From assembly GCA_903813345.2 (NCBI GenBank), contig CAIIXF020000005.1, forward strand, positions 30,385,375-30,449,374: a DNA stretch of 64,000 nt. The letters run 5' to 3'. Position 1 is the first letter of the stretch. Each line of letters opens with the position of its first letter. This DNA comes from Owenia fusiformis. Its lineage: Eukaryota > Annelida > Polychaeta > Sabellida > Oweniidae. The notes beneath the pieces are model-generated. The model ran no database searches and was not told the DNA's origin. It saw only the letters and a program-made list of their open reading frames with translations. Positions 36,749 to 46,989 of this stretch are shown one piece after another. A program made the translations under genes and the position numbers.

Positions 36749-39700
36749 GTGGTGGCGGCGGCGGCGGCGGCGGTGGTGGTGGCGGTGGCGGCGGCGGCGG
36801 CGGTGGCGGCGGCGGCGGCGGCGGGGTCAAAGAGTGCAATAATCTGATCTGATTGATTGAAATGGTTCTGCAGCTCATTTGCATATACACTTTGATTGGT
36901 CGAAAATATTCCAAAAAAGATTCTAAAAAAGTACACTTACATGGTTTTTAGACATTTGAGGGGTTGATTACAATTGGAGGGAAAACTCATGTAAACATAA
37001 ATAGTACCCGCTGGGCTTCCAGTTAGCTGCCAGTTTTCGCTTCACACTTGGTCGCTGTCCAAAATAACTGGTTAATCTACCTTTGTAGCAGCATGTAGCA
37101 ATGACCTAGGTTCTGTTTGCAAATTCAACTGAGAGGAATTATTTACATACATCGAACAACAAAAGATTCAAACTCCAAAAATTAGTAGAAATCGACCAAC
37201 AGTGACTGAAATCGTTCAAGCGTGACACTTTAAAAATTATTCTAAAATGACTCAGGAGGCTTGTTGGTTATAAAACTTCAATACCAGTCGGAACTTGTAA
37301 TGTTGCAAAAATTCTCCTACTGGGTGATTTTCTTATATCTGACTGGATGAAAACATACTGTACCCCGATTGTTTAAAATAGTTCTGCAGTTATTGTTTTC
37401 CTGACCATAACATAATATCTGATTCAAAACATGCTATACCTTTTATGATTGCCATGAAGTATATTCAAATATTCTCTCCATATCTATGGTTGATTGTTCT
37501 AGTGGTATGATGCTTGTTTTAGGAGCAAAAGGTCCTGGGTTTGATCCCCAGATCAACCTTCTTAATGTTTATTTTAATCTATTTATTATGTTGTTGTTCT
37601 CAATAATATTAATGATGTACACTTACACTCTCTACTTTTCTCTTATCAGTTATCATTAACCAGTGATATCATATGTCAAAGGTTTGTTCTACATATTACT
37701 TAAGAGCTTGAATAACTTAGACACCAAGTTATCTTAACAGTGTTGGTTTGGTTATCTTATCAGTAGACTTCTCTCTTAATCAATTATCAGTAACCTTTGA
37801 CCGGACCTTAGCAATGTCAATCTCTCAGTAAATATTTGTGTTGCATAATACCAGAATGTTTAAACTGGTTTACTGGTGGAACTTATCTCTGATTGGTTGA
37901 ATTTGCTGCTTTCTGATTAGATGAAAATATACTGCAACCCGATTGGTTAAAATAATGGATGAAAATATATTGTACATCGATTGGATCAGATAATACAAAC
38001 ATACTATCCCTGATTGGTTGTTATAATTCTGCATCTCGAAACCTGATTGGTTAAAACATTCTGTACTCTGATTGGTTAACATAATTCTGTAAGTTAAAAC
38101 CTGTTTGGTTGAAATGGTTCTGCAGTTATCTTTTTTACTGTTTTATCAGTTTATTATCCACCTTTGGCCTATAACAATGAAACATCCATGAAGTAGAAAA
38201 GATAGCTTATCACATAGTCACCAGGTTACCTTAACAGTGTTTGTTTGATTATCTTATCAATTGAGCTCTCTCTTATCAGTTATCAGTAACCTTTGACCAG
38301 TTATATCAGTAACCATGTGACGTATGATATCATTCCTGTGCATTCAACTCAAACCTATGTTCTTTTATCAATATAACCTTTGTCCAGTTATATCAGAAAC
38401 CATGGTAGTTATCTTTTCACTGTCTTATTAGTTTATTATCTCTCTCTTATCAATTATCAGTAACCTTTGGTCATCTTTCTCACTGTCTTATCAGTTTATT
38501 ATCTCTCTCTTATCAGTTATCAGTAACCTTTGACCAGTTATATCAGTAACCATGTGACATATGACATCATTTCTGTGCATTCAACTCAAACCTATTTCTT
38601 TTATCAATTATCAGTAACCTTTGTCCAGTTATATCAGAAACCATGGTAGTTATCTTTTTCACTGTCTTATCAGTTTATTATCTCTCTCTTATCAATTATC
38701 AGTAACCTTTGACCATCTTTTTCAGTGTGTTATCAGTTTATTATCTCTCTCTTATCAGTAACCTTTGACCAGTTATATCAGTAACCATGTGACTTGTTCA
38801 GTTATATCAGAAACCATGGTAGTTATCTTTACCACTGTCTTATCAGTTTATTATCTCTCTCTTATCAATTATCAGTAACCTTTGACCAGTTATATCAGTA
38901 ACCATGTGACCTATGACGTCACTTCCGGTGCACGTGACCTATGACGTTACTTCCGGTGCACGTGACCTTTGACGTCACTTCCGGTGCACCATGGTGCACA
39001 AGTACCGGTGCCGGTTGCAGGTCGAAATGGACGCCATATTAACAGTAACAGTGTTGCCATTATCAACCTCAAACCAAAAGGGGCTGATGATTTCATGTTT
39101 GGAAATTGGCAGCCCAAGCTGTGCATTTAACAGGATGAAGGGGCCTTTGAAGCACTTCATCTTGAATTTGTGATCCCAGAACACATTATTTCTTGAGTTT
39201 ACATGTTCAGAAAGAAGGGAATGTGATTCTTCCGAAAACCTAACATTGGAAATGGACGACATTTGGAGCATATTTTGGAACGACCATAACTCTATCAATA
39301 TAAGACTCTGATTATTGAAACTTTGCCAGAGGATCCCACATTGAATGAAGTCCGTGTGTGCCAAATTTCAGAGCAAGAAAAATATTGAAGAAATGGAGGG
39401 TTGCATTTTTTTGGGTCACCCTGTACTTACAAAACTTTACTTTTGCCAAACCCAAATTTGCCTTACAATATTTTCATTTTCATTTTAAAAGAGAGCTTCA
39501 TCAATTAAAGTTTTGGACTCTGACACACAGTGTAGTTTCACATTTATAAAAATCTCAATTCCGATTTTAGGCCGATTCCCCACAAACTATCATCCTCTTT
39601 CCAAAGATAGTCAGAGGGCGTGTTAAGCCAATGGGGATCAAGGGTAACTCCTTCAGGTTGTCAACATGCATTGTAAACAATTTAGACTATATGTGTTTTG

Positions 39701-42700
39701 GCATGCTCTATGTACCATGCGTCCTTTTGGTAGTTCACAGAGAGAGGGCCTTCTTGATGATTTTTCAAAACGTCGATACTACAGTATTCTCCCCCAGCCA
39801 AAAATTCTTTCAAAATCAGTTTTTCAGCATTCTGAGCACTTTTTTCTAGTGATTTTGGCCATTTTTTGGACCAAAATTGTCAAAAGTGAACCCTTTTAAG
39901 AAGTGACCCCCCCATGGAAAAAGCTGGCTACGGACCTGGGGATATGCCCGTTTACAGAGGCAATTCTTGAAACCAACATTACCACAAATTGACTGTACAA
40001 CAAACTACTTACAAGAAATTGGATTACTAAATTGAATTATGGGTTTTTGAGAATTCGTCCTATCTTCAGGGGTTAACGCAATTACTTTTCAGATCAGTCA
40101 AATACTGTTGTTTGCCACTGTCCCATATCATTTCCATCAAATAATTTACGACATTATCATGGTTGTCGTTCAGTGTTGTTCTTGTTCTAATTATTTAGGA
40201 CGACCTATTTTCCAAAGGATAGTTCGTTTGCTAAGCGTACGGGGGGTCCTTGCCGATTCTGTTTGATTTACAATTTTCACTATTGTTGAACTTGAGCTGA
40301 ATGCGCATTACTTGATTAAGAGATTAACAACGTCTTTTATTACTGTAATCTTTTTTCATAGCAGGTAATGCACATATAATGTCATTAACACTAAAAGTAC
40401 AAATAAACGCACTAACTCTGAATTACGACTGGTGTTCTGAAGGAATGTTTGTCTTGAATAATTATCTTATATCGCGACCGTTGCGTCTTTCTTTTGTAAG
40501 AAAAGATCAAATTGCGGATGAACCTTATACGCAATAGATAAAGACAGTAGAACAATTTGCAATTACATCGCGAACATTAAAACACAGGTCTGAAGTCAGA
40601 ATCTCCATTGTGTTAAGAAAAGAGCTCATTCATATTTAAAATTTTAATTTGACCCAGAAAATGAGTGGAAATAAATGCAAGACAATACATATACAGGGTG
40701 TTAAAAAACAAAAGTACTCCCTCTACAGCAAAATGCATACTGTGTCATAACAACTTGATTCTGTGGTTACCTGAGAAAATTCAGCTTTGTATCGTTTAAA
40801 TTTACCGTCAGTTGGTGCTCAAACAACAGCTAATCTGGATGGATATATGATTTCAATAAAGATTCAAATAAAGCTTTAATAGAATTACGTACTTTCCTTA
40901 CATTCTGCATAAATACATCCTTAATTGTATTTGTTTTCAAGAGGCCCCGCGTCCAACGATTCCCCTACCATGTCTTTCACAATATTGAACCCATGCGCTG
41001 ATGCGTTCAGCTCAGTTGAGGTATGGGCTATTTCCTACATATTTCCAAGATTTGAGCTTTTACAAGTAACAAAGCAGCAAACAAAGAACTGAAGCAGCCA
41101 AAATTACTGTATGTAGCTTTTTGATTTAAAGTTTTATTAAATAAATATTAACTCCGGAATTAAATTATCCTTCAAATGAGATTTAACACGCCATGTATCA
41201 TCAAGGAGTTTCTGCGGTAGAGAAAGGGATGTCTTTGGTTTTTGACACCCTGTAGAAGCAGTTATTACCGTCACGACGAAACAATGTAATTGATAATAAC
41301 ATAAATTATTCGTCATTTCTTCTAATTATACCAGTTCATGTTTCATAGACCATGTCAGCATATTAAATGATTTATTTTAAGTGCTAAATGGCATTGCAGA
41401 GGTGGCACATTATAAAAACATACTGGTAACCTCCGCCCGGAATATAATTACATTTACACTCAGCATGTAATAGTATGGTCTGTAAGAAAAACTATGCAAA
41501 CAGGTGTCATTATAAGACTACAACGCCCTAAATAATCATGAAAAAGATCGTTATCCAGCAATTTATAATTTTAAATTGCCACTGCTCAGCTGGACTCTAT
41601 AAGAAGAAATATATAAAATACGTGTTATTATACTCCTTTCATAAACAGAACGATTAATTTCAAGGATACGTGGTAAGCGGAAAGAAAATTATAGAAAATT
41701 TATTTTCATCCAACCTTTTTCGTGTCCCAATCAGACGAACCGTTTGTCATTTCTTTTTTGCTTTCTCCCCAGAGGTGCGCAATCTATTCTAAATCGATTA
41801 TTGTCACGTTAAGAATTCCCTTTTAAGAATCTAATAACAAATGGTTGCATTGTGCATATTTGTAAATCACTCTACTTTTTATAACAAGGCTATTTAACAA
41901 TGGTACGGTGAAGAAACACAGGGTTACGATTTGTATACCACGAGGCCCGATTACTAATAACGCAAGTGCGAGTAGGTAGTTACCAGTTTCACCACCAGGT
42001 GGCTCGCTCGGGTCAGATAGCATGGCGGGTATAGTAGAAAGTTCCCTTTAACTTAAATTACATCTGTTTTAGTGGTTCAATTTTCATATAGCCCTAATGA
42101 ATCGAATAGTTATTAGAGGTTATGTCACTATGACGTGAAATATGCCTGAGTTCTCCCAATATAGGCCGACCTTGGGAGGCTCTATATTTGGGCAAGAACG
42201 AAGGCATATTTCACGTCATAGTGACATAACTGATGTATTACATGCCTTTGTTCCCATGGTTACTTTGTATCAATGACGTGACGTCATGATATTATCATGG
42301 TTATTAAAGAAATCTAATATCAAAACGAGGTAAGCGGGCTATATCGGGGTAATCGGGCAATATCGGTGGATATAGCTCGCTAACTTTCCCATTGACTTCC
42401 ATACAAATGCTTCGCTAGGTATGTAATACTGCAAATTAAAGTATGTCCAGTAAAAGAAAATGTTATATGTCCAATACAAGAAAAGATATTTCACTTTTTG
42501 TGATTTTTTAACATGGGGTCTATGGGGAATCAACCCGAACTAGAAGTCACATTTTCAAAAAAGATTAAATTTTCAAAGTTGATAAACAATTTTCGAAACC
42601 CTATTTTTGGATGTATTTTTACATGTAGATTTCAAATATGACATCACTTTGACTGAATTTTGAATATTCAATGACGTAAATCAAGATCATTTCTACTCGC

Positions 42701-43781
42701 ATCTAGTCTATTACTAGGGTATAATCCCTAAGCTGTTCATCTATTAGTTCTAACAATAATGACAAAATTCCTCTGTACAAGCCTTTAAAATAAACTAGCT
42801 AGTTTCATAACTTTTGAATACGAGTTTCTGTATACTGTATCCTTCGTCAGTGACGTGTTTTAAAACAACAAAAAAGCTATGGAGCTAGCGCTAGTTTTGG
42901 CAACATCAGAATTAATCTATTTCAGCACCTCAAATTCTATAAAGATCACTCTGTTGCCAAGCTGTAATAAAATTTCCCACGAGACCATTTAACAACCCCA
43001 CTATTATTTTCAAGGAAGTGCAGAGGAATCTTCAGTTATTACTGCGATATGAGTTGACGCTCTCTTTTGAAAGAACGAAATGTATAGCATTCGTACGTCA
43101 CACTAGAGCGAAAACAGACCTGTGCTCTTGACCATCCGAAATATATGATTAAAACGATTTTTGACATCATTATACACGATTCGAAAAGTGTTGGTGACTT
43201 TTCATGTTCGAATCGTAATATAGACCTAAAAGCAGGTGTTATATGGATGAATACATACCTCAAAGTTAGGCGCAAACGCTTTCGAATTCCTTACTCATTT
43301 CGGTCATTCAGGGTACAGAAAACGTTTGTGCCTAGCCCTGCGATGTGTATTCGTCGGTATAACACTTGCTCTTCAGGCTATATTTCTTAAATATATGAAC
43401 ATAAAACAAACACATGATAATTTTCGAGGTTTTTTTAAATATACAATTTTGGAAAAAGTTGTTCGCTATTTATGATGCTTCCTTTCATGAACATGGAGTC
43501 GAGGACAAACATTTTTCAACCTTGAGCGCAATGTAACGTAACCAATTTGCGAAAAAGTTAAAAGAATAGATTCGAGCAGTTCTAAAAACAGTTTTGATTT
43601 GCAGCGCTAGTTAAGATATTCAAAAAGTAATGAGTAAATATGAGAGAATTGACCATAAACAAATTATCAATATTTGTATTTAAAATTACGTTTTCATACC
43701 TTCGTGAACGGATAACGGGATCCCAACAGCAAACGCCAATCCAGAAAGATAAAGAACGAACGCTCCTCGAAAACCTTTCAT
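28270..43781 (-). CDS. Neuropeptide precursor with 14 peptides ending in -IW, two exons
   Basis: Secretory prohormone. Coding exon 1 (43781-43700) is 27 codons forming a signal peptide (MKGFRGAFVLYLSGLAFAVG) and ends in phase 1 at GAAG/GTATGA. Exon 2 (28988-28270) starts after ATTTAATTTCAG with AA, completing a Glu codon, and runs 238 residues to the stop. The joined precursor is 266 residues. After a short acidic spacer come dibasic sites releasing ETGISKVA, the amidatable PVSLGYRHIGL-Gly, and then 14 peptides mostly of 9-13 residues (the first lies at the end of a longer segment), each ending in Ile-Trp directly before KR, RR or KK, such as DLDNVASIW, YIDGPSSIW and HLGGGQNSIW. No Gly precedes the cleavage sites, so these would be free acids. 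The tail ends LLGRK. Exon 2 is certain as a prohormone; pairing with the distant exon 1 (intron 14.7 kb) rests on phase, strand, signal-peptide logic and the promoter. No known neuropeptide family is recognised. Confidence 0.8.
28989..32101. other. Intron sequence of the neuropeptide gene, no gene seen
   Basis: AT-rich, without recognisable exons or paired transposon ends on either strand. Confidence 0.35.
32102..32470. mobile_element. hAT-like MITE, GTACCCTTTG family, long copy with promoter-like interior
   Basis: This 369-bp element is flanked by the 8-bp direct repeat CCTTGACA (32094-32101, 32471-32478). It shares both ends with 3401-3485 and 59638-59734. The extra ~280-bp core holds CCAATCAG, TGACGTCA, TTTTGGCGCG, GATTGGTGG and GGGGGCGGGGC. 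These resemble CCAAT, CRE, E2F, inverted CCAAT and Sp1 sites, as in a CpG-rich promoter. Confidence 0.75.
33799..34065 (-). pseudogene. Mariner/Tc1-like transposase carboxyl fragment
   Basis: The minus strand reads a WSSHSLDLNAPDFYIWGYLK-like stretch followed by DNVYENNPTAIAELQQAF. This matches the catalytic end of mariner-like DDE transposases (SPDLxPxDFFLWGYLK). It has no amino half and ends at a stop soon after, so it is a dead remnant inside its own inverted ends. Confidence 0.7.
35730..35800 (-). tRNA. tRNA-Pro-like sequence, left arm (probably pseudogene or SINE-like)
   Basis: This 71-nt sequence has a perfect 7-bp acceptor stem (GGTTGAT/ATCAACC) and a perfect T-arm (CTGGG TTTGATC CCCAG). 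Its internal promoter boxes, TTCTAGTGGTATGA and GGTTTGATCCC, resemble those of tRNA-Pro. The anticodon stem is imperfect (four of five pairs) and by position the anticodon is UAG, not a proline one, so function is doubtful. No 3' intron or long variable arm. Confidence 0.5.
36461..36603. repeat. Impure (GCC)n trinucleotide tract, left
   Basis: GCC/ACC trinucleotides run about 140 bp and form the inner end of the left palindrome arm. Apparent poly-Pro and poly-Ala frames here are artefacts of the repeat. Confidence 0.9.
36604..36686. other. Spacer (loop) of the giant palindrome
   Basis: About 84 bp of unique sequence between the two trinucleotide tracts, AT-rich, containing GGCACGTG. It would form the loop if the palindrome extruded as a hairpin. 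Confidence 0.7.
36687..36826. repeat. Impure (GGC)n trinucleotide tract, right
   Basis: Inverted partner of 36461-36603 at the inner end of the right arm. The interruption pattern is similar but not identical, so the tracts have changed independently. Confidence 0.9.
37488..37558 (+). tRNA. tRNA-Pro-like sequence, right arm (probably pseudogene or SINE-like)
   Basis: Inverted copy of 35730-35800, identical as far as read, at the exact mirror position. The same structure and doubts apply. Confidence 0.5.
39745..39939. repeat. Dispersed repeat ending GGCTACGGACCTGG
   Basis: Reads as a diverged inverted relative of 52031-52198. Shared words include AAAAATTCTTTCAAAATCA, CTGAGCACTTTT and GGCCATTTTTTGGACC. 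The right edge is defined by GGCTACGGACCTGG; the left edge is approximate. Confidence 0.5.
40694..41252. mobile_element. TA-flanked mariner-like MITE, CAGGGTGTTAAAAAAC ends
   Basis: Left end CAGGGTGTTAAAAAACAAA and right end TTTTTGACACCCTG are inverted, with TA on both sides (40692-40693, 41253-41254). It is 559 bp long, with no coding region recognised. Confidence 0.7.
41964..42704. mobile_element. MITE-like repeat, AGATGCGAGTAG ends, copy 2 with insertion
   Basis: Second copy of 4290-4705, interrupted by about 340 bp (roughly 42100-42440) that include the hairpin at 42119-42231. Outside the insertion the two copies align along their whole length. Confidence 0.7.
42119..42231. repeat. Perfect-armed hairpin
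   Basis: Arms of about 29 bp, GTTATGTCACTATGACGTGA... and its complement ...TCACGTCATAGTGACATAAC, separated by about 55 bp. It may be the end of the element that split repeat copy 2. Confidence 0.7.
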
Positions 43782-43815
43782 TTCTTTCTGTTTGACACAA
43801 TCAATTACGGTGCGA

Positions 43816-43880
43816 TCTGACTGATAGTGTTGGTATTAAATTTCTTACTTTTATAAAAGTGGACCAGCTTCTGCGCATGC
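43816..43880 (-). promoter_or_regulatory. Core promoter of the neuropeptide gene
   Basis: On the minus strand a TATA box TATAAAAG (43855-43848) lies about 33 bases before TCAGTCA, an initiator of the TCAGTY type with its A at 43822. Upstream is GCATGCGCAG (43880-43871), like an NRF-1 half site. The signal-peptide ATG follows 41 bases after the predicted start, at 43781. Spacing is ideal for a TATA/Inr promoter. Confidence 0.6.
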
Positions 43881-44557
43881 TCGGTTAAATGATCGCACCT
43901 GATGGCAGACAGAATCCTGACACCTGAATGTGGTCGGTGTATGATTAACATTTTGAGTAATTTATTGGGAATGTAAGTTAAGGGCGTTTCGAGTCATCTT
44001 TAGTGTAGGCCGCACAGAATCAATAACGTACGCAGCTTCATATGCAAAGTGGGACAACCCTTCCACGATAACAGCAGTTCCCGTAACATTCGTAACTTTT
44101 CTAATATGTCGGAAAATAGTACATTTAAATTTTTAATTTTGCTTTCTGTCGCTCCGTCAGTAGTGGTAGTGTTACCTTATAATTTTGCAAAGTTAGATAG
44201 TCCCATCCTTCACATTTGAACCAGGGATGGATAAACCAATCGGGGATTATTCCGAATATGAAATTTCATTACTACTGGCTGCCTTGATTTTTTGGAACGA
44301 ATAAATTACCCAACTGACACGATTAGATTCTCCGCCCACTCTCTTATGAAATAAATAAAGAAGTCCCATGATCTTGGACCAACAAACTCACGATAGGGTC
44401 AGACGATCCCTTTCGTGTATTCTCCATATCCCTCGTCGTTTGCAACACTAATGGAATCAAGCAATGTAATGTCTAACTATTAAACAGTTTAATACCCAGA
44501 GCACTTATGGAAATCTTGCAATCGAAGTGTTATTCATCCTTTCAATAGAGGGATGTA

Positions 44558-45201
44558 CAGGGTGTCCCGAAAGTATGCCCCCTCCCCTAGGTAGACATAT
44601 TCCAGTGTCGTCAAAGTATGTGTCATATACCATTTTAAAGCTTATCCAAAGTTACATTGATTCGCCAAGTATCATGGTTCTACTCTCAAATGTGAAAAAA
44701 TTACAGGCATTTCAAAATTTAGTGTTTGGTCAAAATTAAGTTAAATTTTACACTAAATCACAAGTCAATGTGTCCTCCCGGGCCATCTTAACAGCAGCAA
44801 TTCTTTTCCGGGTCGGATGGATATTGAGTTGAAAAAGAGAACGATGGGGGTAGAAACTCTAGGGAAACTCTTCTAAAGTGCCTTAACAGGTTTTAGGAGG
44901 GTTATAAAATTCCACACCCCTATTTGAAGGGCTTTTAAGGTCATATCTGAAAATAATTGCTGCTGTTAACATTGCCAAGGGGGGACTCATTGACTAGTAA
45001 TGTGGTGTAAAATTGAACTTTATTTTGACAAAACAATAACCTTTAAAATGACTGTAACTTTTTCCCATTTGGGAGTTAAACCATGATACTTGGCAAATCA
45101 ATGTAACTTTGGATAAGCTTTAAAATGATATATGACACATACTATGAGGACACTGGAATATGTCTACCTAGGGGGAGGGGGCATACTTTCGGGACACCCT
45201 G
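44558..45201. mobile_element. TA-flanked mariner-like MITE, CAGGGTGTCCCGAAAGTATG ends
   Basis: Ends CAGGGTGTCCCGAAAGTATG and its complement are flanked by TA (44556-44557, 45202-45203). The inverted arms run about 190 bp or more, and weaker pairing continues (CAGCAGCAATTCTTT with ATAATTGCTGCTG), so most of the 644 bp is palindromic. Confidence 0.8.
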
Positions 45202-45538
45202 TACATGCCTACACTAGCAAATAAAGAATCGTTGTTCATCAATATATAACTCAGTGCCCATAAGCAGCCCCTGGGACATCATGCTGTCCTACTGGATGTT
45301 TTGGTTGTAAAATAAGCATCAGCACTCAGCAGCCTTCACGATGGAGTAAATGCTAAAAGGCCCATAGCTGTGATTCTCATTATAAATAACCCTAAAATAT
45401 ATTTCATTCACAATGATAAACTACTTGCAAAATCAGAGGCTTGGATAAACCTTCCTTTCAGAAAATGTCAATGCTCGAAAAGATAAATAAAAGATGGCAG
45501 TTTTGGTGAAACGTCATAAACAAAAAATAGTAACCCCC

Positions 45539-46336
45539 CTATCACACCAAACTATTCTTACCCGTTCTTGCCAGTCCTACGAAAACGTCGTAAAACGGGC
45601 TCAATCTGGCTGTGGTCGGGAAATTTGTCTAATATAATTAGCTATTTCGTTCATAAACAGTCTTCAATACGTCCATCTCATTCGCAGTTCGTTCAGGTCG
45701 CACCACGTCGGTGTGCAACGTCGTATAACGCGTCCCTTAGTCTAGAAGGTCATCATGACCTGATTACAGAACGGTATGGTCGCCATCGAATTTTGAATCA
45801 TTTCAAAATTCTAAAATCACCTTCCCGTCTGAGAACGTTCATGAAGTTCGTAAATAGTCCTTAGAAAGTTGCAGCTACGTTCATTCCGTTCGCACACAGT
45901 TTAAAACCAGTTTTGAAGAACGCAGTGGCAACTTGTTTGGTGTGATAGCTATATTTTTGCTAACTCGTTCATAAGCAGTCTTTAATACGTTCTTAATCAG
46001 TTCAAACCCGTTTGCAATTCGTTCTACCTCGTTCTCAATACGTCCTCAAACAGTTCAACTCGTTGTAAAAACGTCCCTAGTAGGATTGAAGTACGACGGT
46101 TCCGTTCGTAGTACGTCCAGCTCGTCGTTAGTACGTTGTCACTCGTTCTAATTGTAGAACGTGACGACCACAAGAGCATTTTGAGCATGTTCTAAGTTCT
46201 AGAGGACCTACCCGTTCAAGTACGTTCGATGAAGTTTGTAAATAGGCCCCCAAACGGTTCTAAGTACGTCCATTCCGTTCGTACACAGTTGAAGCCCATT
46301 TTCGAGAACGTAGTGAGAACTAGTTTGGTGTGATAG
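45539..46336. mobile_element. CTATCACACCAAACTA-ended DNA element
   Basis: Inverted ends CTATCACACCAAACTA / TAGTTTGGTGTGATAG. The interior is filled with GTTCGTANACAGT and ACGTCC words and shared with 8916-9398. An extra internal TTTGGTGTGATAG near 45937 suggests two units fused or nested. No coding region. Confidence 0.7.
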
Positions 46337-46989
46337 TAGGGTAACGTGGGTATAGGGCTCACATGGTGTTGCTTTACTAGTTTTTTGGATAAAAACTTCA
46401 AAATCGCTACCTAAAAATCTATCCAGAATGTCTAGATGCTGAGCATTTGTGGACTTTAATACCAAGAAACATACCTGAAAGTTTCAGATTGATCCATAAA
46501 ATCATTTGGCTCAAAACATGTAGAGAAGACTTTACAGACAAGATTTTATGATGGAAAATTCAAATTGGCCACCTTAAAACTCACCATGTGAGCTAAAAAT
46601 ATCACATTTCTCAAGTATGGAATACTATATCTAGTAACTATTCATAGTTGAATGAAGTATTAAAGGAAACTGATATTGAAATTATTGAAGGCACTTTTTA
46701 TTTACTTTTAACTAAACAAAGACTATTGAATTAAACCAAGCAAGTAAAATTCTGAGAAATATTCCCGAATATGGAGAAGAGACACAAAACATTTATAAGT
46801 ATATTACTGGTTTATTTCATAATTTTAATATATTTGTCCTACTTTCCTAATATTATATACACTATTTATATCCATAAAAATATTTCAAAGACCTGATTTT
46901 GTGAGTTTTGTACTTTTAGTCATTAATTTGCACATTTTCCTCAGTTCAGTCATTTCAAAACTGTTGCAACAAATTATGTCCAACAATCA

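Larger units (their letters stand above)
34239..39039. repeat. Foldback-like giant palindrome, arms ~2.4 kb
   Basis: Left arm 34239-36603 and right arm 36687-39039 are inverted copies around an 84-bp spacer (36604-36686). Paired positions sum to 73288 through the inner arms (checked at 35800/37488 and 36460/36828) and to 73278 at the outer edge. The arms therefore differ by only about 10 bp of net length, explained by one extra ATGGTGCACC-type unit on the left. Outer arms hold tandem subrepeats (ATAACTGGTCAAAGGTTACT, GATAAGAGAGAGATAATAAA); mid-arms hold many AACCAATCAG words. Long inverted repeats built of subrepeats resemble Foldback transposons. No transposase is present. Confidence 0.85.
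33663..39423. mobile_element. 5.8-kb TA-flanked mariner-like element carrying a giant palindrome
   Basis: Ends CAGGGTGACCCAAAAAATGC and its complement are flanked by TA (33661-33662, 39424-39425), with inverted ends of about 180 bp. The left part keeps a transposase fragment at 33799-34065. Nearly all the rest is a separate long palindrome at 34239-39039, which looks inserted. The whole lies in the neuropeptide gene intron. Confidence 0.75.

Noticed and set aside
36441-36914. Two matching proteins starting MEYFRPIKVYMQ from opposite strands
   Set aside because: They are the same sequence read from the two arms of the palindrome.
36352-36936. Long poly-Pro, poly-Ala and poly-Gly reading frames
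   Set aside because: They come from GCC/GGC trinucleotide tracts read in all frames on both strands inside the palindrome; there is no start context or splice structure.
35206-38082. Paired 70-codon frames starting MLTNQSTECFNQSG
   Set aside because: Mirror copies in the palindrome arms, driven by the AACCAATCAG repeat array; no family resemblance.
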